Assembly: GCA_964514215.1 (NCBI GenBank)
Contig: CAZEPW010000014.1
Span: 1-64,000, forward strand
Source of the DNA: CAYQUC01 sp964514215
Lineage (GTDB): Bacteria > Pseudomonadota > Gammaproteobacteria > UBA6429 > Thiohalophilaceae
Length of the DNA stretch: 64,000 nucleotides
Reading direction: 5' to 3'
Shown here: piece after piece, positions 1 to 8,785 of the stretch
Position numbering within the stretch: the stretch's first letter is position 1
How the letters are laid out: every line of letters begins with the position of its first letter
Translations under genes and position numbers: made by a program
The notes under the pieces: generated by a model
Databases searched by the model: none
Told to the model about the DNA's origin: nothing
What the model saw: only the letters and a program-made list of their open reading frames with translations

Positions 1-1598
1 TCCCACTCAATGGTTGCCGGAGGTTTACCTGAAATATCATAAGTAACACGTGAAATTCCTTCGATTTCATTAATGATTCGATTGGATACTAACTCCAAAA
101 ATTCATATGGTAGGTGCGCCCACCTAGCCGTCATAAAATCAATGGTTTCAACGGCACGTAGCGCAATAACATAATCATAACGACGACCATCCCCCATCAC
201 TCCAACAGATTTAACCGGTAAAAATACCGCAAATGCCTGACTAACTTTATCGTAAAGATTATGATGACGCAATTCTGAAATAAAAATATCATCGGCACGA
301 CGAAGTAAATCAGCATATTCTTTTTTTACTTCACCTAAAATTCGAACGCCTAAGCCGGGGCCTGGAAATGGATGTCGATAAACCATATCATAAGGTAAAC
401 CTAATTCTAAACCGAGTTTACGAACCTCATCTTTAAATAATTCTCGTAACGGTTCAACCAATTTAAGCTTCATGTGTTCAGGTAAGCCACCTACATTATG
501 ATGTGATTTTATGACATGAGCCTTACCTGATTTTGCTCCTGCAGATTCAATAACATCTGGATAGATTGTTCCTTGAGCTAACCATTTAACATTGTTTAAT
601 TTATTGGACTCTTCTTCGAATATCTCAATAAATAAATTACCAATTATTTTTCGCTTCTTTTCCGGATCCGTAACATTTTTAAGAGCGTCTAAAAATCTCG
701 CTTCAGCATCAACCCGAATAACTCGAACACCCATGTGCTCGGCAAACATTGCCATCACCTGATCACCTTCATTTAATCGAAGTAAGCCGTTATCAACAAA
801 CACGCAGGTTAGTTTTTTTGAAATCGCTTTATGAAGTATTGCAGCAACAACCGATGAATCAACACCTCCGGATAAACCTAATAAAACTTCATCATCAGCA
901 ACATCGGATTGAATATGACTAATACTGTCACCAATAATATTTTTTGGCGTCCAAAGATCATGACAGCCACAAATATCATTAACAAAACGTTGTAGTATAC
1001 GTTCGCCCTGTCTGGTATGTGTTACCTCTGGATGAAATTGCAGGCCATAAAACTTTTTAGATTCATCAGCCATTCCAGCCATTGGGGCATTATCCGTACT
1101 GGCAATAACTTTAAAGCCCTCAGGCAACACTTCTACACGATCACCATGGCTCATCCACACATCCAATAAACCATAACCTTGCTCATTGGTATGATCTTCA
1201 ATTTCACGTAATAATTCAGAGTGACCGCGTGCTCGTACTTGAGCATAACCAAATTCGCGAGAGTCCGATGTTGATACTTGTCCACCTAACTGCGCGGCCA
1301 TTGTTTGCATACCATAACAAATACCAAAAACAGGAACCCCTAGCTCAAATACTTTATCTGATGCTCTAGGCGTTTCTTCTAATGTCACAGACTCAGGACC
1401 ACCCGATAAAATAATACCCTTAGCTGAAAAAGCAACAAGATCGGTATCTGACATTTCATGCGAGTGAATTTCACAATACACTCCACATTCACGCACACGT
1501 CGAGCAATCAACTGGGTGTATTGAGACCCAAAATCTAATATTAAAATTTTATCACTGTGTATAGAAGTAGTTTGAGAACTCGAATTATGCTTAGTCAA
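1..1598 (-). CDS. guaA: GMP synthase (glutamine-hydrolysing), 3' end cut by window
   Basis: GuaA aminates XMP to GMP using glutamine and ATP, the last step of guanine nucleotide synthesis in the cytoplasm. Reading the minus strand gives an N-terminal class I amidotransferase domain (DFGSQYTQL near residue 22, nucleophile Cys94 in GICYGMQ, QFHPEVTHT), then the ATP-pyrophosphatase P-loop GLSGGVDSS, then the C-terminal dimerisation domain. The frame runs to the window edge in ATIEW plus GA, so only one base of the final Glu codon and the stop are missing. No ATG lies upstream of the conserved core in this frame; the TTG at 1598 is the best start (about 16 residues longer than E. coli GuaA). It lies downstream of guaB on the same strand with a 137-base gap, the usual guaBA order. 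Confidence 0.95.
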   Translation of the reverse strand, partial: MTKHNSSSQTTSIHSDKILILDFGSQYTQLIARRVRECGVYCEIHSHEMSDTDLVAFSAKGIILSGGPESVTLEETPRASDKVFELGVPVFGICYGMQTMAAQLGGQVSTSDSREFGYAQVRARGHSELLREIEDHTNEQGYGLLDVWMSHGDRVEVLPEGFKVIASTDNAPMAGMADESKKFYGLQFHPEVTHTRQGERILQRFVNDICGCHDLWTPKNIIGDSISHIQSDVADDEVLLGLSGGVDSSVVAAILHKAISKKLTCVFVDNGLLRLNEGDQVMAMFAEHMGVRVIRVDAEARFLDALKNVTDPEKKRKIIGNLFIEIFEEESNKLNNVKWLAQGTIYPDVIESAGAKSGKAHVIKSHHNVGGLPEHMKLKLVEPLRELFKDEVRKLGLELGLPYDMVYRHPFPGPGLGVRILGEVKKEYADLLRRADDIFISELRHHNLYDKVSQAFAVFLPVKSVGVMGDGRRYDYVIALRAVETIDFMTARWAHLPYEFLELVSNRIINEIEGISRVTYDISGKPPATIEW

Positions 1599-1735
1599 TA
1601 GCGGTATTCCATTGTTAGTTATTAATTTATTTAAAAGTTTCAGTTAACTTGATGTTACACAAAATAACGGTTATTTTTAAAACCTAAATTTTAAAATAGT
1701 CATCATATCGCAAGAATATCTGAACGACTGATTAA

Positions 1736-3199
1736 TTAAACCCGGTAATTTGGTGCTTCTTTGGTAATAGTCACATCATGTACATGACTTTCACGCATAC
1801 CAGCATTTGTTATTCGAACAAATTCTGGTTTGGTGCGCATATCTGTTATTGATGCACAGCCGGTATAACCCATACTCGCACGTAAACCTCCAAGCAATTG
1901 ATTAATTACCGAACTAATTGGACCTTTAAACGGTATACGTCCCTCAATGCCCTCGGGAACTAATTTATCAGCTTCGCTACTTTCTTGAAAATAACGATCA
2001 CTCGAGCCATTTTTATTAGCCATTGCTCCAATTGAGCCCATCCCTCGATACGATTTATAAGAACGCCCTTGATACAACTCAACCTCACCAGGCGCTTCTT
2101 CCGTCCCAGCTAGCATGCTGCCCACCATGATACAGTCAGCGCCAGCCACAATGGCTTTAGCCATGTCACCAGAATAACGGATACCACCATCACCAATAAC
2201 CGGAATTCCAGAACCCTCAAGCGCAGTGGCAACATTCGCAATGGCAGTAATCTGTGGCACACCAACGCCAGCCACAATTCTCGTGGTACAAATTGAACCC
2301 GGACCAATACCAACCTTCACCGCATCAACACCAGCATCGCGCAAAGCAATAGCTGCAGCAGCCGTAGCAATATTGCCACCAATAACCTGAACATCTGGAA
2401 AGCTTTTCTTAACCCAAGCAACCCGCTCGATTACGCCCTGTGAATGCCCGTGAGCGGTATCCACCACAATCACATCAACTCCGGCTTCAACTATAGCAGC
2501 AACACGCTCATCAGTTCCTTCACCAACACCAACGGCAGCCCCAACACGTAATTGCGCAGAATCATCTTTACACGCATTAGGAAACTCTGATGCTTTTTGG
2601 ATATCCTTAACCGTTATTAAACCTCGTAGTTTAAAATCATCATTAATAACTAAAACCTTCTCAATACGATTTTCATGGAGTAACTTACGAATTTCACCAC
2701 GACTGGTCCCTTCTTTAACCGTTATTAAGCGATCTTTAGTCGTCATAATGTTTTTAACAGGTTCTTCGAGTCGTAATTCAAATCTTAAATCTCGACTAGT
2801 GACAATTCCCACTAAATCCTCCCCCTCAACCACAGGAACACCAGAAATATTGTGTTTCTGAGTGATAGCGACAACATCCTTAATGCTTGTATTAGGCGAT
2901 ACTGTTATAGGGTCTTTTATAACGCCACTTTCAAACTTCTTAACCTTTCTAATTTCACTGGCTTGCTCCGCTATCGTCATATTTTTATGAATAATACCAA
3001 TTCCCCCCTCCTGAGCCAGAGATATGGCTAATCGCGATTCTGTCACAGTATCCATTGCTGCCGATAAAATCGGAATATTCAGTGTTATCGCTTTTGTGAG
3101 GCGCGTGTTTAATGTAACGTCTTTTGGTAAAACAGTTGAATGGGCTGGTAACAATAAAACATCATCAAAAGTAAGGGCATCCTCAACAATTCGTAACAT
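1736..3199 (-). CDS. guaB: Inosine-5'-monophosphate dehydrogenase
   Basis: GuaB oxidises IMP to XMP with NAD+, the committed step to guanine nucleotides. The 487-residue length is normal. The TIM barrel starts with LTFDDVLLLPAHS, is interrupted by a tandem CBS pair (about residues 92-205), and resumes with the catalytic loop GPGSICTTRIVAGVG, whose nucleophile is Cys304. The flap region near YRGMGSIGAM and the C-terminal substrate-binding segment are present. The ATG has an AAGGA-type ribosome site about 10 bases upstream and a clear sigma-70 promoter further up (3231-3259). It is the first gene of a guaBA operon. Confidence 0.97.
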   Translation of the reverse strand: MLRIVEDALTFDDVLLLPAHSTVLPKDVTLNTRLTKAITLNIPILSAAMDTVTESRLAISLAQEGGIGIIHKNMTIAEQASEIRKVKKFESGVIKDPITVSPNTSIKDVVAITQKHNISGVPVVEGEDLVGIVTSRDLRFELRLEEPVKNIMTTKDRLITVKEGTSRGEIRKLLHENRIEKVLVINDDFKLRGLITVKDIQKASEFPNACKDDSAQLRVGAAVGVGEGTDERVAAIVEAGVDVIVVDTAHGHSQGVIERVAWVKKSFPDVQVIGGNIATAAAAIALRDAGVDAVKVGIGPGSICTTRIVAGVGVPQITAIANVATALEGSGIPVIGDGGIRYSGDMAKAIVAGADCIMVGSMLAGTEEAPGEVELYQGRSYKSYRGMGSIGAMANKNGSSDRYFQESSEADKLVPEGIEGRIPFKGPISSVINQLLGGLRASMGYTGCASITDMRTKPEFVRITNAGMRESHVHDVTITKEAPNYRV

Positions 3200-3230
3200 T
3201 CTGTATAATCCTTATGGAGTTAAACGATTA

Positions 3231-3259
3231 ATTATAATATTTATTATACTGACCGTAAA
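3231..3259 (-). promoter_or_regulatory. Sigma-70-type promoter of guaBA
   Basis: On the minus strand a perfect -10 hexamer TATAAT (3236-3231) lies 17 bases downstream of a TTTACG -35-like hexamer (3259-3254, 4 of 6 consensus). Transcription would start near 3224, about 25 bases before the guaB ATG. Spacing and hexamers were read directly; activity is inferred. Confidence 0.6.
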
Positions 3260-3391
3260 TGGTGTATTGGCTTGATTTTTGTGCAAATTAATTGTATTTA
3301 AAGATTGCTAATTATTAACCGAAATGCACATAATAGTGCTAATGTTGAAATCAATCCCTATGATTGAAAAGGACTGACAAGCCGACTTATT

Positions 3392-3429
3392 ATTTCTAAA
3401 GTATACTATTATTCCTAAAGTATACTATT
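3392..3429 (+). repeat. Tandem 19-bp repeat upstream of small lipoprotein gene
   Basis: Two head-to-tail 19-base units (3392-3410 and 3411-3429) differ at a single base (T/C at the fourth position). Each contains the palindrome GTATAC and a -10-like TATACT. They lie 57 bases upstream of the lipoprotein start codon, so the duplication places two candidate -10 elements, or two operator sites, in the promoter region. Confidence 0.7.
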
Positions 3430-3486
3430 AGCATACAAGTCCATAGGCTTTACTATAAATATAAATAGATGTTTTTGGAGGAAAAA

Positions 3487-3798
3487 ATGAAAAAATTAGC
3501 TTTACTGGTTGCAGCAATCGCTCTAACACTATCTGCATGTAGCTCATCACCGGAAGTATCACGCACTAAAGACGATGCAACAGCCTCAATTACAGCTGCT
3601 CAAGATGCCAATAAGCGTGCTAAAAAAGTCAACTATGAATGGCGAGATACTGGCAAAATCATCAAAAAAGCAAAAAAAGCACAAAAAGATGGTAATTTTG
3701 ACATGGCTGTCAAATTAGCTGATAAAGCTAAACGACAAGCTCAAAAAGCCTACAAACAATATTTAGAACAAAGAAATGCTAAACCTAATTTAGGTTAA
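3487..3798 (+). CDS. Small Ala/Lys-rich lipoprotein, SoxXA-binding/Lpp-like
   Basis: About 103 residues. The chosen ATG is preceded by an excellent GGAGG site (3477-3481) spaced 5 bases away; an in-frame ATG 18 bases upstream would place this site inside the gene. MKKLALLVAAIALTLSAC is a lipoprotein signal ending in the lipobox LSAC. The mature part is alpha-helical, rich in Ala and Lys, with EWRDTGKIIKKAKKA followed by a stretch of the type NFDMAVKLADKAKRQA. From memory this pattern resembles small periplasmic proteins annotated as SoxXA-binding protein in sulfur oxidisers, and more loosely Lpp-type alanine-zipper lipoproteins. No sox genes occur in the window. The gene is monocistronic with a terminator right after it, suggesting abundant expression. 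Confidence 0.75.
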   Translation: MKKLALLVAAIALTLSACSSSPEVSRTKDDATASITAAQDANKRAKKVNYEWRDTGKIIKKAKKAQKDGNFDMAVKLADKAKRQAQKAYKQYLEQRNAKPNLG

Positions 3799-3815
3799 AT
3801 ATAAGTATAAATATG

Positions 3816-3845
3816 AAAAAGGTCGGTTCACCGGCCTTTTTTTTT
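3816..3845 (+). terminator. Rho-independent terminator of small lipoprotein gene
   Basis: A GC-rich hairpin (AAAAAGGTCGG paired with CCGGCCTTTTT, one T-G wobble) with a short loop is followed by a run of nine T. It starts 17 bases after the lipoprotein stop and isolates it from xseA. Confidence 0.85.
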
Positions 3846-3895
3846 GCCTATATAATATAAAATAAAAATCACTCATAATTTATTTCAAAATTAAC

Positions 3896-5236
3896 ATGGA
3901 TAATAATTTTAGAGACATTTATTCAATATCAAGACTCACACGAGAAGTACGTACCGTCCTTGAATCTGGCTTTCCACTACTGTGGATTGAAGGTGAAATA
4001 TCCAATTTAGCGACCCCGGCATCGGGGCACTGGTATTTCACGTTAAAAGATCAAACAACTCAAATACGCTGTGCAATGTTTCGCAATAAAAATAGATTGC
4101 TCAATATCATGCCTGAAAATGGTAAAAAAATTCTAATTCGAGCACGGATCAGCTTTTATGAAACTCGCGGAGAATTTCAATGTATTGTTGAACACATGGA
4201 AGAAGCTGGTGAAGGTTTATTACAAAAAAGTTTTGATGAACTAAAAAACAAGTTAAATCATGAAGGCTTATTTAATACCGAATATAAACAAGACATTCCT
4301 AACATTAGCCGGTGCATTGGAATTATAACCTCCCCGACTGGAGCGGCAATACACGATATTCTAACAACCTTAAAAAGACGTTATCCAGTCCAAAAAGTCA
4401 TTATTTATCCAGTATTAGTTCAGGGTGTTAATGCCGCAACACAAATTGCACAGGCCATAACCTTAGCTGAAAACCGAAATGAATGTGACTGTATCATTAT
4501 ATCTCGGGGTGGAGGTTCATTAGAAGATTTATGGTCATTTAATGAAGAGTTAGTTGCTCGAGCTATATTTAAATGTAAGATTCCAATTGTTTCAGGAATA
4601 GGCCACGAAGTTGATGTCACTATTGCTGATTACGTAGCAGATCATCGCGCACCAACCCCCACTGCGGCAGCAGAATTTGTTAGCCCGGATCAACAACAAA
4701 TTAGCGACAATATAAACAAAATATTTTTTCAATTAAAGCGCGCCATAATACAGACAATTAATCAAAACCGTGAAAAAACAAAATTACTTCAGTCCCAATT
4801 AATACACCCCAGACACTATTTACAAAGTGTAACCCAACGCTTAGATGAACTTAGCCTAAGAATGAACAGCAATTATCATCAATATTTAAAAAATAATTCC
4901 AATAAATTACATTATATTAAAACACGATTAAATCTTAATCTACCAACTAAAAAAATAACCCAATTAAAAGTTCGGCAAGAATATTTAACACAACAATTTA
5001 ACACCGCTTGGAAAAATACATACATACAAAAACAACATCAAACTAGTTTATTAGCCAGAGCATTAAACACAGTTAGCCCGTTGTCCACCCTCAATAGAGG
5101 TTATGCAATTGTAAAATCAACTAAAAGCAATAAAATAATTCGAAGCTATACTGAAATTAAAATAAACTCTCAAATAAAAATTACATTAGGTAAAGGCGAA
5201 CTAACCTGTCATGTTGAAAAATCTGAAAATAATTAG
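3896..5236 (+). CDS. xseA: Exodeoxyribonuclease VII large subunit
   Basis: XseA is the catalytic subunit of exonuclease VII, which degrades single-stranded DNA into oligonucleotides. The 446-residue length fits the family. The N-terminal OB-fold (about residues 10-105, with LWIEGEISNL) is followed by the nuclease core containing SPTGAAIHDIL and ISRGGGSLEDLW, then a long Gln/Lys/Asn-rich coiled-coil region that binds XseB subunits and the C-terminal LNRGYAIV segment. The small subunit gene xseB lies elsewhere in this window (44703-44960). The coding end overlaps the next gene by 26 bases, implying translational coupling. Confidence 0.95.
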   Translation: MDNNFRDIYSISRLTREVRTVLESGFPLLWIEGEISNLATPASGHWYFTLKDQTTQIRCAMFRNKNRLLNIMPENGKKILIRARISFYETRGEFQCIVEHMEEAGEGLLQKSFDELKNKLNHEGLFNTEYKQDIPNISRCIGIITSPTGAAIHDILTTLKRRYPVQKVIIYPVLVQGVNAATQIAQAITLAENRNECDCIIISRGGGSLEDLWSFNEELVARAIFKCKIPIVSGIGHEVDVTIADYVADHRAPTPTAAAEFVSPDQQQISDNINKIFFQLKRAIIQTINQNREKTKLLQSQLIHPRHYLQSVTQRLDELSLRMNSNYHQYLKNNSNKLHYIKTRLNLNLPTKKITQLKVRQEYLTQQFNTAWKNTYIQKQHQTSLLARALNTVSPLSTLNRGYAIVKSTKSNKIIRSYTEIKINSQIKITLGKGELTCHVEKSENN

Positions 5237-6083
5237 CATTTCACTATTGTTATTCACGCAAAATAGTTTTTCCAGTGAAATTAACAATCAAACAACGTTT
5301 AAATACCCAATTCATAATCCTGTGCCGGGAGGAATTGCAGTAGTTGATTTGAAAATAAAAGATAATAATAAACCTAGTGTCAGTTATAACTATAAAAAAA
5401 TAATGGTGCGAAAAAATGCCGGCCATTGGCAAGCCATAGTAGGTTTATCGTTAAACACAAAAGCAGGAAAACATAAAATAAAAATTGAAACAATAAACTC
5501 AAAGCCTCAATATCAAACATTTACAACTCAGAAAAAAGAATATAAAAAACAATACATCACTTTAAAAAATAAAGGCATGGTGACACTCAGCCCCCAAAAT
5601 TTAAAAAGAGCAATAAGTGATAAAAAGATTTCTAAAAAAGCATTTACCACCTGGCTGGAAAAAAATAACGTTAAACTTGATTTTATTATGCCCGTTGATG
5701 GAATTGTCAGTAGTCGATTTGGATTAAAACGTTTTTTTAATAAAAAACCTCGAAAGCCTCACAGTGGGATTGATATCGCAGCGCCAACAGGAACATTAAT
5801 TAAAGCTCCTGCAGATGGTGTTGTTATTGCAACAGGTAATTTCTATTTTAATGGTAATGTTGTTTTTGTCGATCATGGACAAGGATTAATAACCATGTTT
5901 TGTCATATGAATAAAATCACCGTTTCAAAAAATCAAACAGTTAAAAAAACAGATAAACTGGGTGAAGTTGGTGAAACAGGTCGAGTGACAGGAGCCCATT
6001 TGCATTTTAGTGTGAGCTTAAATAATACTAGGATTGATCCAGAGCTTTTATTGCCACCGATACCAGAACTAAAAGCCAAATAG
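5211..6083 (+). CDS. Periplasmic M23 family metallopeptidase
   Basis: A 290-residue exported LytM-type peptidase. Residues 1-22 are a Sec signal peptide. Residues about 25-125 form an N-terminal beta-rich region like that found in other M23 proteins. The peptidase domain (about 158-285) keeps the full zinc and catalytic set: His184 and Asp188 in HSGIDIA, His232 in FCHM, and His263/His265 in HLHFS. An intact site suggests an active murein endopeptidase rather than a degenerate NlpD/EnvC-like activator. It overlaps xseA by 26 bases. Its substrate bond cannot be read from sequence. Confidence 0.88.
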   Translation: MLKNLKIISISLLLFTQNSFSSEINNQTTFKYPIHNPVPGGIAVVDLKIKDNNKPSVSYNYKKIMVRKNAGHWQAIVGLSLNTKAGKHKIKIETINSKPQYQTFTTQKKEYKKQYITLKNKGMVTLSPQNLKRAISDKKISKKAFTTWLEKNNVKLDFIMPVDGIVSSRFGLKRFFNKKPRKPHSGIDIAAPTGTLIKAPADGVVIATGNFYFNGNVVFVDHGQGLITMFCHMNKITVSKNQTVKKTDKLGEVGETGRVTGAHLHFSVSLNNTRIDPELLLPPIPELKAK

Positions 6084-6099
6084 TTTTACAAGCATATAC

Positions 6100-6129
6100 G
6101 TTGGGGTTCGAAACCTACCTCACCCCAAC
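6100..6129. terminator. Hairpin between convergent M23 peptidase and der genes
   Basis: Inverted repeat GTTGGGGT (6100-6107) and ACCCCAAC (6122-6129) with a 14-base loop. It lies between two convergent stop codons, so it may act in both directions, but neither side has a convincing T tract. A near-identical hairpin lies at 34514-34537. Confidence 0.45.
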
Positions 6130-6135
6130 AAAAAA

Positions 6136-7533
6136 TTAACGATTAAATTTTCGCGAACTTTCTTTATTGATTCGTCCCTGCTTATCAACAGTTCGATCAA
6201 ATTTTACTTTTCGTTTGGCTTGGTATGGATTCGAAGATGATTTTAATTGTAAACGAATTGGTGTGCCTTGTAGCTTTAAATGTTTTCTAAAACCATTAAT
6301 CAAATAACGCTGGTAGCTTTTAGGCAATGAATCAGTTTTAGTGCCATGAATTACAATTATAGGTGGATTAGTTCCACCCTGGTGAGCATAACGCAATTTT
6401 ATCCGATGACCTTTTACCACCGGTGGTTGATGGGATGAAACTAAATCAAATAATAAACGAGTTAATCGTGGAGTAGAAATATTTTTAAATGCCGCTTCAT
6501 TTGCCTGATTAACAGATTTAAATAAGTCACCAACACCCGTTCCATGTAATGCCGATATAAAATGCAATTTAGCAAAATCAATAAAAGGAATTTTTAAATT
6601 TAATTCACGTTTAATTTTTTCACGTTGATAGGTTTCAAGACCATCCCATTTATTAACAGCCAACACTAATGCCCGCCCAGCATCTAAAATAAAACCTAAT
6701 ATAGTCGCATCTTGATCAGATATTGATTCTTGGGCATCTAAAATCATTAACACAACATTAGAATCATCAATGGCTTGTAGCGTTTTAATAATACTAAATT
6801 TCTCAATCGCCTCCTTTACACTTCTTTTCCGTCTAACACCAGCAGTATCAATAAACGTGTATTTAATATCATTTTTTTCAAAGGGGATGTAAGTGCTGTC
6901 TCTTGTAGTCCCGGGCATGTCATAAATAACAACACGATCCTCACCTAAAATTCGATTAACCAAGGTTGATTTCCCAACATTTGGACGACCAATTACCGCA
7001 ATCTTAATTCCGTCATTTTTTACTTCATCATCGTCATTATCAGTATTTAAAGTTGATAAAACCGAACTCATTAAAACATTAATACCTCGACCATGTGATG
7101 CCGTTATCGGATAAACAGCATCAATACCTAACGCATAAAACTCAGCAGATATACTATCGGCATCTTTTCCATCAATTTTATTAACAACAACAAAAAAAGA
7201 TTTTCCAATTTTTCTTAAACGATTTGCAATTTTTTCATCATCAATGGTTAAACCATCATTCGCATCCACTAAAAATAAAATAGTATCAGCTTGATCGACA
7301 GCCAACCAAGACTGTTTAGCCATTAATAAATCAATATTTTTTTCTTCGCCAGAGACACCACCAGTATCAATAACAATAAAACCTTTTTTATCAAAAACAG
7401 CTTCACCAAACTTTCTATCACGCGTAACACCAGGCATATCAGCTACAAGAGCATCACGACTTTTGGTTAATCGATTAAAAAGAGTAGATTTCCCAACATT
7501 AGGTCTACCAACAATGGCTATAACAGGTTTCAT
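6136..7533 (-). CDS. der: Ribosome biogenesis GTPase Der (EngA)
   Basis: Der carries two tandem GTPase domains and helps mature the 50S ribosomal subunit. The two P-loops, GRPNVGKSTLFN (near residue 8) and GRPNVGKSTLVN (near 182), are both intact, as are the switch II motifs DTGGV and DTAGV and the NKxD motifs NKID and NKWD. A KH-like domain follows (about 355-435), ending in a basic tail. Length 465 residues is typical. It is the last gene of the rlmN-pilF-rodZ-hisS-yfgM-bamB-der run; bamB ends 47 bases upstream. Confidence 0.97.
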   Translation of the reverse strand: MKPVIAIVGRPNVGKSTLFNRLTKSRDALVADMPGVTRDRKFGEAVFDKKGFIVIDTGGVSGEEKNIDLLMAKQSWLAVDQADTILFLVDANDGLTIDDEKIANRLRKIGKSFFVVVNKIDGKDADSISAEFYALGIDAVYPITASHGRGINVLMSSVLSTLNTDNDDDEVKNDGIKIAVIGRPNVGKSTLVNRILGEDRVVIYDMPGTTRDSTYIPFEKNDIKYTFIDTAGVRRKRSVKEAIEKFSIIKTLQAIDDSNVVLMILDAQESISDQDATILGFILDAGRALVLAVNKWDGLETYQREKIKRELNLKIPFIDFAKLHFISALHGTGVGDLFKSVNQANEAAFKNISTPRLTRLLFDLVSSHQPPVVKGHRIKLRYAHQGGTNPPIIVIHGTKTDSLPKSYQRYLINGFRKHLKLQGTPIRLQLKSSSNPYQAKRKVKFDRTVDKQGRINKESSRKFNR

Positions 7534-7579
7534 GTGATTTATTCAGTATAATATTTAGCTAAAACTTAATGTAATAAAA

Positions 7580-8785
7580 TTAATCACTAATATAGGCATG
7601 CACATCACCATAACGGTTGGTTGCATATAAGGTATTATCAAAAATAACCGGGACAGATAAAATATTTCCAACTTTTGAAATATGAGTATCAAAATAATTA
7701 TTATCATCATCAGCAGGGTTATTTTTGGATACGGCTTCACCAAGTTGTACCCGAGATAACATTTTACCATCTTTTCGGGACATCCAATGCAGATAACCAT
7801 TAAAGTCACCTACAATTAATTGATCATGAAATAATACTGGACCAGTAACATTTCTGCGTACCAAAGCATCTTGCTTCCAAAGTGTGGCGCCATTTTTGCG
7901 ATCCAAAGCCCAAATTCGACTATCAGCTGCGGTGACATAAACTCTAAAAGCATCTACTTTAATATCATTATAAATCGATAATTCTCGAGACCAAACAATT
8001 TTACCCGAAGTCAATTCAACAGCCGCAAGACGGCCTTGAAATGTTGCAATATAAACCAAATCATCTTTTACAACAGGAATAATATTAACATCAATAATCC
8101 GTTCAATTTCGGTGCTACCACTTGGCAGAGCAATAGTGGTATCCCAAATAACCCGCCCGGTATTCAATGTGAGTGCAATTAACTTACCATTATCAAAACC
8201 ACTAAGAACAATTCCATTGGTAATAATAGGAGACGAAGATCCCCTTAAAGTCAGCACCGGTACAGTTCGATTATAAAACCAGCGTTGATTACCCGTATTA
8301 ACATCCAAACCATATAAATAACCATCTACGGTATTAATAACAAGAAAACCATCAGATACAGCGGCTTTTGAGAGTATTTCGCTGCTAAATTTTTTACGCC
8401 AAACAATATCACCATTGTCGAGTTGCGCCATTATTAGCTCACCCTGACTTGTTCCAAATATTATTTTATTTTGATAAATGAAAAATTGGCTTGAAACTGG
8501 TAAATTAAATTCTCGTTGCCAGTTAATATCTCCCGTTTTTTGATCAACCGAAGATAACGTTCCATTATAATCCATATAAACAATTGTATTTTTATAGGAA
8601 ACAGGCTGAAATTTTAAATAGTTATCCCCAACGCCATCACCAAATCGTTGCGTCCAAAGTAATTTAATTTTTAATTGATTCGTTAGCGCCTGAAGTGCAA
8701 CAGGTGGTAAGACTGGTGACGGTGATGAAACACAAGATGTTAACAAAATAAATATTAAAACCGTGACAATATTGCGGATTTTCAT
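7580..8785 (-). CDS. bamB: Outer membrane protein assembly lipoprotein BamB
   Basis: BamB is the beta-propeller lipoprotein of the BAM complex that inserts porins into the outer membrane. The signal peptide ends in lipobox LTSC with the lipidated Cys at residue 18. The remaining sequence shows repeated PQQ-type blades, seen as recurrent TGxxxW strands such as KTGDINWQREF, NTGNQRWFYNR and KNGATLWKQDA. The 401-residue length and position between yfgM and der support the call. Its start overlaps the yfgM stop by 4 bases. Confidence 0.94.
   Translation of the reverse strand: MKIRNIVTVLIFILLTSCVSSPSPVLPPVALQALTNQLKIKLLWTQRFGDGVGDNYLKFQPVSYKNTIVYMDYNGTLSSVDQKTGDINWQREFNLPVSSQFFIYQNKIIFGTSQGELIMAQLDNGDIVWRKKFSSEILSKAAVSDGFLVINTVDGYLYGLDVNTGNQRWFYNRTVPVLTLRGSSSPIITNGIVLSGFDNGKLIALTLNTGRVIWDTTIALPSGSTEIERIIDVNIIPVVKDDLVYIATFQGRLAAVELTSGKIVWSRELSIYNDIKVDAFRVYVTAADSRIWALDRKNGATLWKQDALVRRNVTGPVLFHDQLIVGDFNGYLHWMSRKDGKMLSRVQLGEAVSKNNPADDDNNYFDTHISKVGNILSVPVIFDNTLYATNRYGDVHAYISD

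Noticed and set aside
3024..3275. 83-codon plus-strand frame over guaB start
   Set aside because: Antisense to the conserved guaB N-terminus and promoter; no coding features.
5211..6083. NlpD/EnvC-type amidase activator
   Set aside because: Those have degenerate LytM sites; here all zinc and catalytic residues are intact.
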